From Microcystis wesenbergii NRERC-220 (GTDB lineage Bacteria; Cyanobacteriota; Cyanobacteriia; Cyanobacteriales; Microcystaceae): DNA of 64,000 nucleotides. The stretch lies in the NCBI RefSeq assembly GCF_032027425.1, contig NZ_JAVSJA010000001.1:3856001-3920000 (forward strand), in the 5' to 3' direction. The position numbers and the translations under genes were made by a program. The notes beneath the pieces are model-generated. The model ran no database searches. It had not been told where the DNA came from and worked only from the letters and a program-made list of their open reading frames with translations. The stretch's first letter is position 1. Each line of letters begins with the position of its first letter. Below are positions 34,632 through 43,125 of the stretch, one piece after another.

Positions 34632-35948
34632 CTCAAGGGGTGACAAAGGGGTTCAAAGGTAATCAAGATAAAGACTCTAGCCAAATGAACCCAAAAGAAA
34701 TAGAGTGGTTGAGACAACCACCCAAAATTTCAATATGTTACCATCATTCTATCAGGCCTGTTTACAAGCCAGCTTGACACAAGCACAATATCTGACTCTA
34801 CAAATTCTTATACTGCTCCTACAAAGCCATAGAACAGTACAATTGGAGAGATTGGCCGCCTTATTTCCCCAACCAATTACCTTTGAAAGCAGAAGAAGAA
34901 ATTTACAAAGGTTTCTCAAGTTACCGCAATTAAGTGTAAAATTGTTATGGTTTCCGCTAATTAAACACATTATTAAGCAAGAGTTTAGCGAAAAAAATAA
35001 AAATCGACATCAAAGAAGAAAACTGAAAAAACTTAAGCATCTGGGACATCTATTATTGGTAATTGACCGAACAGATTGGAAAGGAAGAAATTTGTTTGTA
35101 GCTAGTGTTATTTGTGGAAAAAGGGCGTTACCTGTGTACTGGATATTGTTAGATAAACAAGGAAGCAGTAATTTAGGGAACCAAAAAAACTTTCTCAAGC
35201 CGGTATTAAAATTTTTGAAATCCTACCCAGTTGTCGTGATAGGCGACCGAGAATTTCACAGTGTTCAACTAGGAAAGTGGCTAGACGAAAAGGGGATAGC
35301 CTTTATTCTGAGACAAAAGAAGGGAACATCTTTGCTATTATCAGGTGAAGAAAACTATCAACCTCTAAAAGCTCTAGATATTCAACCGGGGACTCAGCAT
35401 TTTTTTTCGGATATTTATCATACATCTGCTCATAAACTTGGCCCTTTTAATTTGGCCACTCGCTGGAAAAGACGCTACCGTAGTAAACAAGCCGAAGCTC
35501 CTTGGTATCTTCTTACTAATCTTGACTCTTTGGATGAGACTTTAAATTTATATGAATCTCGTTTTGGCATTGAAGCAATGTTCAAAGATTGTAAAACGGG
35601 AGGTTATAATATCGAGAAAACTAAAGTTAGCGAACCGCGTTTTTTAGCTCTTGTTTTATTAATTGCTATCGCCTATTCTTTAAATACAATACGGGGTCAA
35701 CAACTCAATATTTTACCCCACCGTGTTTATATTTGTCGCCTCAAAGAATCTAATCGTTCTGCTGAAAGACATAGTGATTTTTGGATAGGGACTTATGGTA
35801 CTTTTTGGGTTGAGTCGATGGATATTTTTTCGGAACTTGCCCTTTCTTTGATACGCCTCAAACCCCAGAAAAACCCTTATTTCTCCAAAGGGTTAACGGC
35901 TATGAGCCTTATCAAGCAAGCTCTTTAACCTTTCTGTCACCCCTTGAG
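34632..35948 (+). mobile_element. inner IS4-type insertion sequence, complete
   Basis: CTCAAGGGGTGACA at the left end and its reverse complement TGTCACCCCTTGAG at the right end delimit 1317 bases. The 9-base sequence GTAAGATTA occurs directly outside both ends (34623-34631 and 35949-35957), a clear target-site duplication. It is inserted in the transposase gene of the outer element. Confidence 0.9.
34735..35928 (+). CDS. IS4-family transposase of the inner element, apparently intact
   Basis: ATG 34735 is chosen because MLPSFYQACLQ aligns with the start of the outer transposase (MISELYQKVLE); a GTG at 34705 is also open. The 397-residue DDE enzyme has LVIDRTDWKG (first Asp), VVVIGDREFHS (second Asp) and YESRFGIEAMFKDCK, a perfect Y-2-R-3-E-6-K signature of the IS4 group holding the catalytic Glu. 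All catalytic residues are present and the frame is unbroken, so the element may be active. It is related to, but clearly distinct from, the outer enzyme. Confidence 0.9.
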   Translation: MLPSFYQACLQASLTQAQYLTLQILILLLQSHRTVQLERLAALFPQPITFESRRRNLQRFLKLPQLSVKLLWFPLIKHIIKQEFSEKNKNRHQRRKLKKLKHLGHLLLVIDRTDWKGRNLFVASVICGKRALPVYWILLDKQGSSNLGNQKNFLKPVLKFLKSYPVVVIGDREFHSVQLGKWLDEKGIAFILRQKKGTSLLLSGEENYQPLKALDIQPGTQHFFSDIYHTSAHKLGPFNLATRWKRRYRSKQAEAPWYLLTNLDSLDETLNLYESRFGIEAMFKDCKTGGYNIEKTKVSEPRFLALVLLIAIAYSLNTIRGQQLNILPHRVYICRLKESNRSAERHSDFWIGTYGTFWVESMDIFSELALSLIRLKPQKNPYFSKGLTAMSLIKQAL

Positions 35949-36692
35949 GTAAGATTAACATCATTTAAAAATAGTTGAGTTCCTGGACTTAAACCTAAGG
36001 CTCTCATTTCTTGATAAATTCCTTCTTTTGTCTTGACATTTGTACTTTTTTTTTGTCTTAAGCAAAAGTATAAACTCTGCTTCTGAAGCCACTTTCCAAG
36101 ACTGACCGAGCAAAATTCTCTATCTCCTAACACCACGATTTTATGACCTGATAGCACCGTCAATATTTTCCCCAATACTCGCTGCTGTTATTCGAGATTA
36201 CTACTTCCTTTTTTATCCAATATCTCCCCATAGATTGGGATGGCTCTCTTGTCATAAATTAGACTCACCATCAAGATATTTATTGCTCCCCAACTTGTCC
36301 GGTCTATAGCAATATACGCTAATCCTTTTGTTGTGAATCTCTGCTGCTGTTTTAACATCTCTTTTAGGCAGAGAAACCAGATTTTTTCAATATTCAGAAT
36401 TTCCAGCTTTAAAAATCTTTTTAGTTTTTTTCTCCGACTCTCAAACAGGATCGGTATTGGTAAGGCTTCAGCTAATATCTCTAACTTAGCTTGCTTTAGT
36501 ATTTGCCAGGTTCCAACTATCATTAACAACAGTAGATATCTGGCTCGTCCCAGTTCATTTTCTAACACTTTCTGGTATAGTTCACTTATCATTTTCGTTA
36601 TTTAGGTCATATATGGTAAATATGACTGATCTTTTTTGGGAGTCTGTGTCTGTATTTTATGCTACATAAGCTTTTCAGCTGGCTTGTCCCCC

Positions 36693-36967
36693 TGTCAGGT
36701 GAGTCAGGGAAAACGCACTCTAAGCAACGACCGAAAAAAGAGAGGAATCTGGACTTACGCTCTCAATGTCAGTCCCCCGCCTTGGCAATTCCTCAAATGG
36801 TAGAAGAATTAACTCAATACTTAACACCCACTTTATTTGCTTCCTTAAAATATCTCCAGGGAAATCATGAGAAATTAATGAGAAATAGGCTTTTAAATCT
36901 ACCAGTAATGGTCGCTTTAGTATTAAAACAATTCCGAATTTGGGTCAAGCAAACCCTTAATCCCTGA
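36693..36967 (+). pseudogene. remnant of another transposase-like gene
   Basis: The frame from the IS end to 36967 contains IPQMVEELTQYLTPTLFASL and HEKLMRNRLLNLPVMVALVL, a sequence type found near the N-terminus of some cyanobacterial IS4-type transposases. Nothing of the catalytic part follows. The first 11 codons of the open frame belong to the neighbouring IS end. Confidence 0.45.
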
Positions 36968-37090
36968 CTTTAAATGGACAACGAAGTCAGGGAACTTTTG
37001 CAGATGATAATTTAGGGGTTACAGTTTTCAGTTTAAGGCTGCACCTATTCCTAATACTTCTAAACTCAGTAACCCTAAAACCGTTTCTAG

Positions 37091-37175
37091 GTTGTGCTTG
37101 TTAAAGGTATCTTTCTTATACTACACTTGTAACACCAATCCGTTTAGTATTGGGGAGAAAAAAATTACCCGGACA
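37091..37175 (+). repeat. direct repeat flanking the methyltransferase locus, left copy
   Basis: The first 48 bases (37091-37138) are identical to 39776-39823, and similarity continues to about 37175. The right copy is the upstream region and first codons of the gene at 39852. Here the corresponding start codon is altered (TTACCC instead of TTATGC), so this copy is a promoter-like relic. A gap without genes extends from here to 37523. Confidence 0.8.
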
Positions 37176-37285
37176 GGGAAGACCACTTCCCTGGTGTTGC
37201 GGGGGGAGATGGCCAGAAAGATTCGAGCATTTATACTAAAATCTAAGATAAGTAGTCGTGCAAAATTAATTTCCCAGTCGAGACA

Positions 37286-37385
<100 letters not shown>

Positions 37386-37523
37386 CGGGATCAGATTTGA
37401 GTTTTTAGTTCACTGTTTCCTCACACCAGAAGTCTGACGGAGTAGTGGCTTAGATGTGTAATTAATTTTGCTTAGGTACTTATCGTCTCAGGGCTCAAAA
37501 CGGAAGCTTAGAATAGAGAAAAT

Positions 37524-38564
37524 ATGTGGACTTTTATTGATTTATTTGCCGGTATAGGAGGATTTAGAATCGCCCTAGAAAATCTCGGTTGTCAATGCGT
37601 TTTTTCTTCGGAAATCGATCCTCACTCCCAAAAGGTTTACTTGGCTAACTATGGTCATTTACCCGATAATCAAGACATCAGAAAATTAGAGGTAAAAACT
37701 GTCCCCGATCATGATATACTATGCGGCGGGTTTCCCTGTCAAGCGTTTAGTATCGCCGGCAGAAAACACGGTTTTGAAGATGCACGCGGAACCTTATTTT
37801 TTGAAGTTGCCCGGATCTTACACGAAAAGAAACCGAAAGCTTTTATCTTAGAAAATGTCCAGGGTTTAGTTCACCACGATCGAGGGAAAACTTTAAAAAC
37901 TATTTTAGATATACTAGAAAAGGATTTCCATTATTTTGTCCCTAGTCCCCAGATTTTAAATGCCAGATATTTTGGGGTTCCTCAAAACCGTCCCCGAATT
38001 TTTATCGTCGGTTTTCGAGAAGATTTAAATATTTACCATTTTTCCTATCCCCAACCAACCCATCAAGAAACTTGTCTCAAAGATATCCTAGAAGAAAAGG
38101 AAGTCAGCGTTAAATATTATCTCTCTAATCAGTATTTAGAAACTTTGTTTAAACACAGGGCCAGACACGAAAATAAAGGTAATGGGTTCGGTTATGAGAT
38201 TATTTCTCCCGATGGTATCGCTAATGCTATTGTAGTGGGAGGTATGGGAAAAGAAAGAAATTTAGTTATCGATCAAAGACTGACTAATTTTACTCCGGTT
38301 ACTCGCATTAAGGGAGAGGTAAATAAATTATTCGTCCGCAGAATGACCCCCAGAGAATGGGCAAGATTACAGGGATTTCCCGATAGTTTTCGGATTGTTG
38401 TTAGCGATGTCCAAGCTTATAAACAGTTCGGTAATTCTGTGGCTATTCCCGTGGTAAAAGCAGTGGCAAAAGAGGTGATTAAAGCTTTAGATTTATCGAA
38501 GGAATCAAATGTAAATGTTAAATTTACAGACTGGCAAGGAAAAAAATTAGAGTTATTCACATAA
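37524..38564 (+). CDS. DNA (cytosine-5) methyltransferase
   Basis: A 346-residue type II modification enzyme that transfers a methyl group from SAM to cytosine C5. Motif I is DLFAGIGGFRIALE, motif IV is GGFPCQAFS with the catalytic Cys of PCQ, motif VI is ENVQGL, motif VIII is QNRPRIFIVGF, and the end motifs RRMTPREWARLQGF and YKQFGNSVAIPVV are complete. A variable target-recognition region lies about residues 195-270. It is followed after 13 bases by a damaged restriction gene. If that is HpaII-like, the target could be CCGG, but this cannot be read from the methyltransferase alone. Confidence 0.93.
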   Translation: MWTFIDLFAGIGGFRIALENLGCQCVFSSEIDPHSQKVYLANYGHLPDNQDIRKLEVKTVPDHDILCGGFPCQAFSIAGRKHGFEDARGTLFFEVARILHEKKPKAFILENVQGLVHHDRGKTLKTILDILEKDFHYFVPSPQILNARYFGVPQNRPRIFIVGFREDLNIYHFSYPQPTHQETCLKDILEEKEVSVKYYLSNQYLETLFKHRARHENKGNGFGYEIISPDGIANAIVVGGMGKERNLVIDQRLTNFTPVTRIKGEVNKLFVRRMTPREWARLQGFPDSFRIVVSDVQAYKQFGNSVAIPVVKAVAKEVIKALDLSKESNVNVKFTDWQGKKLELFT

Positions 38565-38577
38565 TTGAAAAAACACC

Positions 38578-39659
38578 ATGAATTATCGCAGCTATAATAA
38601 GAGAGAATGGACTGAAGTTTATGTATTATTTTACTTGTTGGGGCAAAAAAACTTTATAAAGGTGATGCGGGTTTTCAAAAACTTTCAGATTTCTTTTATA
38701 TAAGCAGAATTTTTCACTATGAGAACCTAGAAAAAGTAGAATTTCAATTAGAAAAAAATCTCTCTGAAATCGTCATTAAAAGAAGTAATTGCATCGATCA
38801 AAGAATTTCTGTTCAGGATTTCATTGATAAAGCAAATGACATATTTAAAGCTATTATAAATAGTCAAGGAAGGAGTTTTTCTATTCCAGCCATCGAAGAT
38901 TTCCTCAAAAGTATCAATTGTCAAACTATTAAACAAGATTCAAGAAATGTTAAAGATATATAAATTGGAATTATTGATACAAAAAGAGATCAGCATGACA
39001 ATTTCAGTTTCTCAATCAAATCTAAATTAGGTCAACCACCAACAATTTTTAATGCTGGTAGAAGAACGGTTTTCATTTATAGGATTGAAAGCAATAATAA
39101 TCTTGATATTCTAAAGTTGAAAGAGTTGAAATCAGCAACAAAAATTTTAATAACAATTAGAGGCCAGTGTCAAATAGTATTTGACGAGTTAAAAACCAGA
39201 GAGTTTACTAACACTTTTTATAGAAATCTCATCCTGATAGATGATAGTATGCCAATTATTGTGGCGAACTTACTGCTAAATGCTTATAGTGGTGAAAATA
39301 ATAAAAGTATAATAAAATTGCACGAAAAAATGACAATGGATAATCCCTGTGGCTATGAACTGCAAAATGTCGGAGAAATTTATGAGAGAAAGATAAAAAA
39401 CTTTTTAACTGATATAACCTTAGGATTAAAAGCTTCGGAAGATTGGAAAAAAGATAATACACCTAATGGATTTTTAGTGGTCACAAAAAATGGTGAAGTT
39501 CTTTCCTATTATTTGTTAGATAGGAAAACTTTTGAAGATTGTCTTTTTACTCAAACTAAGCTGGATGTACCTAGTAGAACAAGACATGATTATGGAACTA
39601 TATATCAGGAAGAAGGAAATTATTATATTAAGTTATGCCTTCAGGTAAGATTCAGATAG
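38578..39659 (+). pseudogene. restriction endonuclease, probably HpaII-like, with frameshift and nonsense codon
   Basis: The frame opens with ATG 38578 (MNYRSYNKREWTEVYVLFYL). At the tract of seven A (38645-38651) it loses phase; one more A would restore GQKKLYKGDAGFQKLSDFFY. The restored frame continues to a TAA at 38961-38963, reads on in phase as IGIIDTKRDQHDNFSFSIKS, and runs to 39659, ending PSRTRHDYGTIYQEEG and YYIKLCLQVRF. Together about 360 residues. Opening (NKxEWxEVYVLxYLL), the D-x-K region and the end resemble HpaII-family nucleases. The base composition is much richer in A+T than neighbours, suggesting transfer. At least two lesions make it inactive as it stands. Confidence 0.7.
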
Positions 39660-39775
39660 CAATCACGTTTCAGAGTTAAGCAATGTTTTTTCTAGCAGCA
39701 AAATAGGATTCTGACTAGATGCGGTTTCTCCTTAGAGGTAACAATAAAAGAGCAGCAGAGGTCACGGTTTCGCCG

Positions 39776-39860
39776 GTTGTGCTTGTTAAAGGTATCTTTC
39801 TTATACTACACTTGTAACACCAATAGGTTTAGTATTCGGGAGAGAAAAATTATGCGGACA
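39776..39860 (+). repeat. direct repeat flanking the methyltransferase locus, right copy
   Basis: Matches 37091-37175, with the first 48 bases identical. It includes TATACT, a possible -10 box, and the ribosome-binding region of the gene starting at 39852. Confidence 0.8.
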
Positions 39861-40193
39861 ATCACACGCACCACCACCACCGATATGGAAGTCACCAGCA
39901 TTCGTCTGGAAAGAGTCCTCAAGGACAAGCTGAAAGAGATTTCCGGCAATCAAGGTTATCAAGCACTCATTCGCGATGTCTTATGGAATTTCGTTCAGCA
40001 AAAATCAGGAGATTATCGACCTCAGTTTTGTGCTGGTGATATAAGGGCAGTATTTAACGCTACAGCTAGAAAAAATGAGATTTGCGCTCTTACAGGTAAT
40101 TTAATCCCCGCTAATGAAACAATGTTGTTAGGTTTGACTATCCATGGCGATTTAGTCCCGTTGAGTATGGATAGTTATGCCAATTTAAAATAA
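39852..40193 (+). CDS. conserved hypothetical protein with ribbon-helix-helix-like N-terminus
   Basis: A 113-residue protein; ATG 39852 follows GGGAGAG. Residues 12-48 (MEVTSIRLERVLKDKLKEIS, then GYQALIRDVLWNFV) look like a ribbon-helix-helix DNA-binding unit. The second half has CALTGNLIPANETMLLGLTI and is of unknown fold. Its 5' region is duplicated on the other side of the restriction-modification locus. I recognise it as a type common in cyanobacteria but know no function. Confidence 0.6.
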   Translation: MRTITRTTTTDMEVTSIRLERVLKDKLKEISGNQGYQALIRDVLWNFVQQKSGDYRPQFCAGDIRAVFNATARKNEICALTGNLIPANETMLLGLTIHGDLVPLSMDSYANLK

Positions 40194-40330
40194 GTTTGAC
40201 TGGGGTGGGGCAGAATCCAGTATAGTTAGTCCTCACCCAAGGGAGATGGGAAGTGGGAATTATAAATTATAAATTATGAATTATAAATTGAGAGGTGGGG
40301 AGTTTTTTGCTGTAAACAGTGGACTGATCA

Positions 40331-40466
40331 CTCGACCGAATCTAAGACCTAATTGGTTAAGCTAAAAGCTTTGATGTGCTTAGTTTCTAACCTTCTTTTT
40401 AGGTAGGAGAATTGTCAGATTCTGTCTTTTGCCTCTTGCCTGTTGCCTCTTGCCTTCAGAAGCTGA
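40331..40466 (+). repeat. dispersed repeat CTCGACCGAATCTAA..., copy 1
   Basis: About 135 bases nearly identical to 61478-61626, including TTGGTTAAGCTAAAAGCTTT and TTCTTTTTAGGTAGGAGAAT, followed in both cases by TTGCCTG/TTGCCTC heptamers and CTTCAGAAGCTGAT. Each copy lies shortly upstream of a gene (trmL here, a histidine phosphatase there). Confidence 0.8.
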
Positions 40467-40490
40467 TAACTGATGACTGATGACTGATAA

Positions 40491-40967
40491 ATGATGACTG
40501 AACCGATTTTACGAGTGGTTTTAATCAATCCGCAAATTCCGCCAAATACGGGGAATATTGCCCGTACTTGCGCCGCAACGAGGACAGAATTGCATTTAGT
40601 TGGTCCCTTGGGTTTTGAAATTAGCGATCGCTATCTGAAGCGCGCCGGCTTAGATTATTGGCCTTATGTAAAACTCATGTACCACTTGACAATTGATAAT
40701 TTCTGTGCATATCAACAAAAGAGCGGGGGACGGACGATCGGGTTTACTGTGCGCGGCAGCAGCAGTTATGTGGAATACAGCTATCAAAGCGGAGATTGGC
40801 TACTTTTTGGCAGTGAAACCGACGGTATTCCGGCAGATTTATTAAATAAGTGCGATGACACGGTTTATATTCCCATGGCAGAACCGGGGGTGAGAAGTTT
40901 AAATCTTTCCGTTAGTGTGGCGATCGGATTATTTGAGGCCAGACGACAATTGGGATTTATTCATTAG
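40491..40967 (+). CDS. trmL: tRNA (cytidine(34)-2'-O)-methyltransferase
   Basis: A 158-residue SPOUT-class enzyme that methylates the wobble nucleotide ribose of certain leucine tRNAs. Signatures are INPQIPPNTGNIARTCAAT at the start, HLVGPLGFEI, WLLFGSETDGIP, and the knotted C-terminal YIPMAEPGVRSLNLSVSVAI. Length is typical. Two adjacent ATG codons (40491 and 40494) are possible starts; both arise from a heptamer-like TGATGAC repeat. The 220 bases after it hold nothing I can support. Confidence 0.92.
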   Translation: MMTEPILRVVLINPQIPPNTGNIARTCAATRTELHLVGPLGFEISDRYLKRAGLDYWPYVKLMYHLTIDNFCAYQQKSGGRTIGFTVRGSSSYVEYSYQSGDWLLFGSETDGIPADLLNKCDDTVYIPMAEPGVRSLNLSVSVAIGLFEARRQLGFIH

Positions 40968-41185
40968 CGGGACATTTTGCTATATAAACAGAGCAAATAA
41001 ACTGAATTGACCCAAAAAATTAGCAAATTGCTTGTATTTAGCTCATTTTTGCCAGTATCAGAAAAAAATAGCGATCACCGTCAATTTTGTCCGTAATAAC
41101 AGCAAGAAATTATGTGGATTATCCTAGAGCAAATTAATTGTTGCTCCTTGTTAATTACATAATTTATTGAAAATAAAAAGGCAAG

Positions 41186-41782
41186 ATGAGGCTCATGAAT
41201 GTCTTCGACCTTTCTTCCAATACTTTTCGCAATTTACAGCTTTTTGATCGGCAAAAATCCACCTCTGGCTTAACTCAAGTAGAGATGTTAGTTACCATAA
41301 TTTTATTAGGAATTCTCTTAACCATTGCCCTTTCTGTTTATCAGCGTTTAATGGCTTGGATTCGCTTAAATATCGCCACATTTGAAATATCACAACAGTG
41401 GAAAAATACCCGTTATCAAGCCATGGGAGAAGGTTCTTATCCCCTATCTTTGTGCATGGCAGAAAGTGAAACCGAACAGATTAAAGTGGCAAAAGTGCAG
41501 GGGGACGAGTGTGAAAATGTCACCGATTGGACTCCCATCACTCGCGGCGTTAGCATCGATACTAATAATTCTACCCTACGCCGAGTTAGTGGACCGGCGG
41601 GTAATCAAGGTACAATTTATCGCGCTAGTTGGGCCGATACAAGGGGGGGTTTAGGCGGTTCTTGGGGACAGTTAGGCAGAATTACTTTAGTTGCTCCCGG
41701 TACACCCGACAAACGCTGTTTATTTTTATTCCGTGTTGATGGTAGTTGGGATATTCGCCAAGATAATAGATGTGTGCGTTAA
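41186..41782 (+). CDS. type IV prepilin-like protein
   Basis: A 198-residue protein with a prepilin cleavage region: a 28-residue leader, then SGLTQVEMLVTIILLGILLT with Gly before the cut and Glu at mature position 5, continuing as a hydrophobic helix. The mature body resembles minor pseudopilin (GspH-like) proteins, with cysteine pairs (CMAESE...DEC; KRCLF...NRCV). It could be a minor pilin for assembly, motility or DNA uptake. The start could also be the Met at codon 4. It is a lone gene without linked pil genes. Confidence 0.75.
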   Translation: MRLMNVFDLSSNTFRNLQLFDRQKSTSGLTQVEMLVTIILLGILLTIALSVYQRLMAWIRLNIATFEISQQWKNTRYQAMGEGSYPLSLCMAESETEQIKVAKVQGDECENVTDWTPITRGVSIDTNNSTLRRVSGPAGNQGTIYRASWADTRGGLGGSWGQLGRITLVAPGTPDKRCLFLFRVDGSWDIRQDNRCVR

Positions 41783-41795
41783 AGCTGATTTAAAA

Positions 41796-42152
41796 CTAGG
41801 GAATCAGGCGATCGATTTGTTGAGCTAAATCAAAATCTAAGTTACTTAAACCTCCCAGGTCATGGGTAGTTAGGGAAAGGGTGACGCGATTGTAATTGAT
41901 GGTAATATCAGGATGATGGCCTAGGGATTCAGCCGGAGTAACTAAACGATTAACAAAAGCGATCGCTTCGATAAAATTGTTAAATTTAAAAGTTTTTTCA
42001 ATCCGTTGATCTCGTAACTGCCAGCCCGGGATAGTCTGTAATTGTTGGGAGATTTCTCGATCGGATAAACGAGTAGCGGGTAAAGAGAGGACTAATTCCC
42101 CAGTTAACCCAATCATGAAAGCGATCGCTATTGCTAAGAATTGGTTCAACAT
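41796..42152 (-). CDS. pterin-4a-carbinolamine dehydratase-like protein with signal sequence
   Basis: ATG 42150-42152 gives MLNQFLAIAIAFMIGLTGEL, a hydrophobic leader, then a PCD domain of about 95 residues. The active-site region is visible: GWQL, TFKFNNFIEAIAFVNRL, AESLGHHPDI with the catalytic histidines, TLSLTTHDLGGLS. PCD enzymes dehydrate 4a-hydroxytetrahydrobiopterin in the cytoplasm and are usually leaderless. The leader suggests export or membrane anchoring, which is odd for this family. Frames starting further upstream would bury the leader. It converges with the prepilin gene, 13 bases apart. Confidence 0.85.
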   Translation of the reverse strand: MLNQFLAIAIAFMIGLTGELVLSLPATRLSDREISQQLQTIPGWQLRDQRIEKTFKFNNFIEAIAFVNRLVTPAESLGHHPDITINYNRVTLSLTTHDLGGLSNLDFDLAQQIDRLIP

Positions 42153-42373
42153 TGAAGACTCTCCCGTACTTTTGGTGAGCGGAAAAAGTGATCGCTCGGG
42201 AGGGCATCGGCCCAAAATCTAACATTAAGAAACACTTTACACCATAATTTCGAGAGAGCCACGCTCAAAAATCAAGAATCCCGACAGATAGCCTTTCTGG
42301 GGGGAAACTTAGACGGTTTTCAGTCCGTCTGGGAGTACACTAGAAAATACTCACTTATTCGATCGAGCCGTTC

Positions 42374-42970
42374 ATGATTATTTCCGTCGTAGCACTGAAG
42401 GGAGGGGTCGGGAAAACCACCACATCGATTCATCTGGCCGCCTATTTTCAAGAAAAAGCGCCCACCTTATTGATCGATGCGGATAAAAATCGTTCGGCTC
42501 TCCATTGGTCCCGGGAAGATACCCTTCCTTTTATGGTAGCGTCCCAAGCTGGAGCGACGGGACTGGTGAAACAATACACTCATATTATCGTCGATACCCA
42601 GGCCCGGCCAGAGCCAGACGAGTTAAAAGATTTAGCTCAGGGCAGCGATTTATTAATCCTACCCACCACTCCCAATCATCTCGATATCGATGTCGCGATT
42701 AAAGCGGTAGAATTGCTGTCCACGATGACCGATAATTATCGAGTTCTTTTAACCCAAGTGGATTCACGGACAAAAACAGGACGAGAAGCGCGGAAAGCTC
42801 TAGAAGAAGCAAAATTACCCGTATTTAAGCGAGAAATTCCCCGTTTAGTTGCTTTTGAACGAGCGGCCGAAAAAGGAGTCATCGTCAAAGATTATCCCGA
42901 CTCCCGGGCCAATTTCGGTTGGCTTTGTTACCAAGCGGTCGGTAAAGAAATTTTGTCCCTAATGACATAA
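42374..42970 (+). CDS. ParA-family ATPase
   Basis: A 198-residue deviant Walker ATPase. The P-loop is KGGVGKTTTS (residues 9-18) with the signature lysine, Walker A' is LLIDADKN, and the second acidic motif is HIIVDTQARP. It is a short ParA/MinD-type protein like those that position plasmids, carboxysomes or chemosensory arrays. No ParB-like partner lies next to it, so the cargo is unknown. The presence of the signature lysine argues against the McdA carboxysome subgroup, which lacks it. Confidence 0.88.
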   Translation: MIISVVALKGGVGKTTTSIHLAAYFQEKAPTLLIDADKNRSALHWSREDTLPFMVASQAGATGLVKQYTHIIVDTQARPEPDELKDLAQGSDLLILPTTPNHLDIDVAIKAVELLSTMTDNYRVLLTQVDSRTKTGREARKALEEAKLPVFKREIPRLVAFERAAEKGVIVKDYPDSRANFGWLCYQAVGKEILSLMT

Positions 42971-43125
42971 ATTGTTAAAAAAGTTAATATTAATATTTGT
43001 GTCATTTTTCCCCAAAAAGATACTTAATCTGCATGGGGACTTTTTGTAATCTTCCGTTAAGTGTTCACTCCTAAATCGGTAAAGTCTGAGACAATCAAAA
43101 AAGTCTGACTGTAGGAGAACCCTCT

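Larger units (their letters stand above)
34118..36592 (-). pseudogene. IS4-family transposase of the outer element, broken by insertion and nonsense codon
   Basis: Reading on the minus strand, 36592 to 36188 gives the N-terminal 134 residues (AYIAIDRTSWGAIN with the first Asp). A single in-frame TAA at 36188-36190 follows, then the same frame continues with GHKIVVLGDREFCS (second Asp) and LFLNDVNLT up to the insertion. After the inner element (34632-35948) the frame resumes with KEKGFGEFNLAGKWKKTYRG and contains YQKRFDIEEMFRDFK, the Y-R-E-K signature with the catalytic Glu. Joining across the inserted element restores an uninterrupted alignment with the inner transposase, so the insertion was precise. 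Confidence 0.85.
34104..36692 (-). mobile_element. outer IS4-type insertion sequence, interrupted
   Basis: The ends GGGGGACAAGCGAGCT (from 34104) and the reverse-complementary AGCTGGCTTGTCCCCC (to 36692) form 16-bp inverted repeats with one mismatch. Without the inner element and its target duplication the element is about 1.26 kb, normal for this type. It carries one transposase on the minus strand, now inactive. I could not find a convincing target duplication at its outer ends. Confidence 0.75.

Noticed and set aside
42374-42970. Carboxysome positioning ATPase McdA as identity of the ParA protein
   Set aside because: The signature lysine is present and no McdB-like or carboxysome gene is adjacent.
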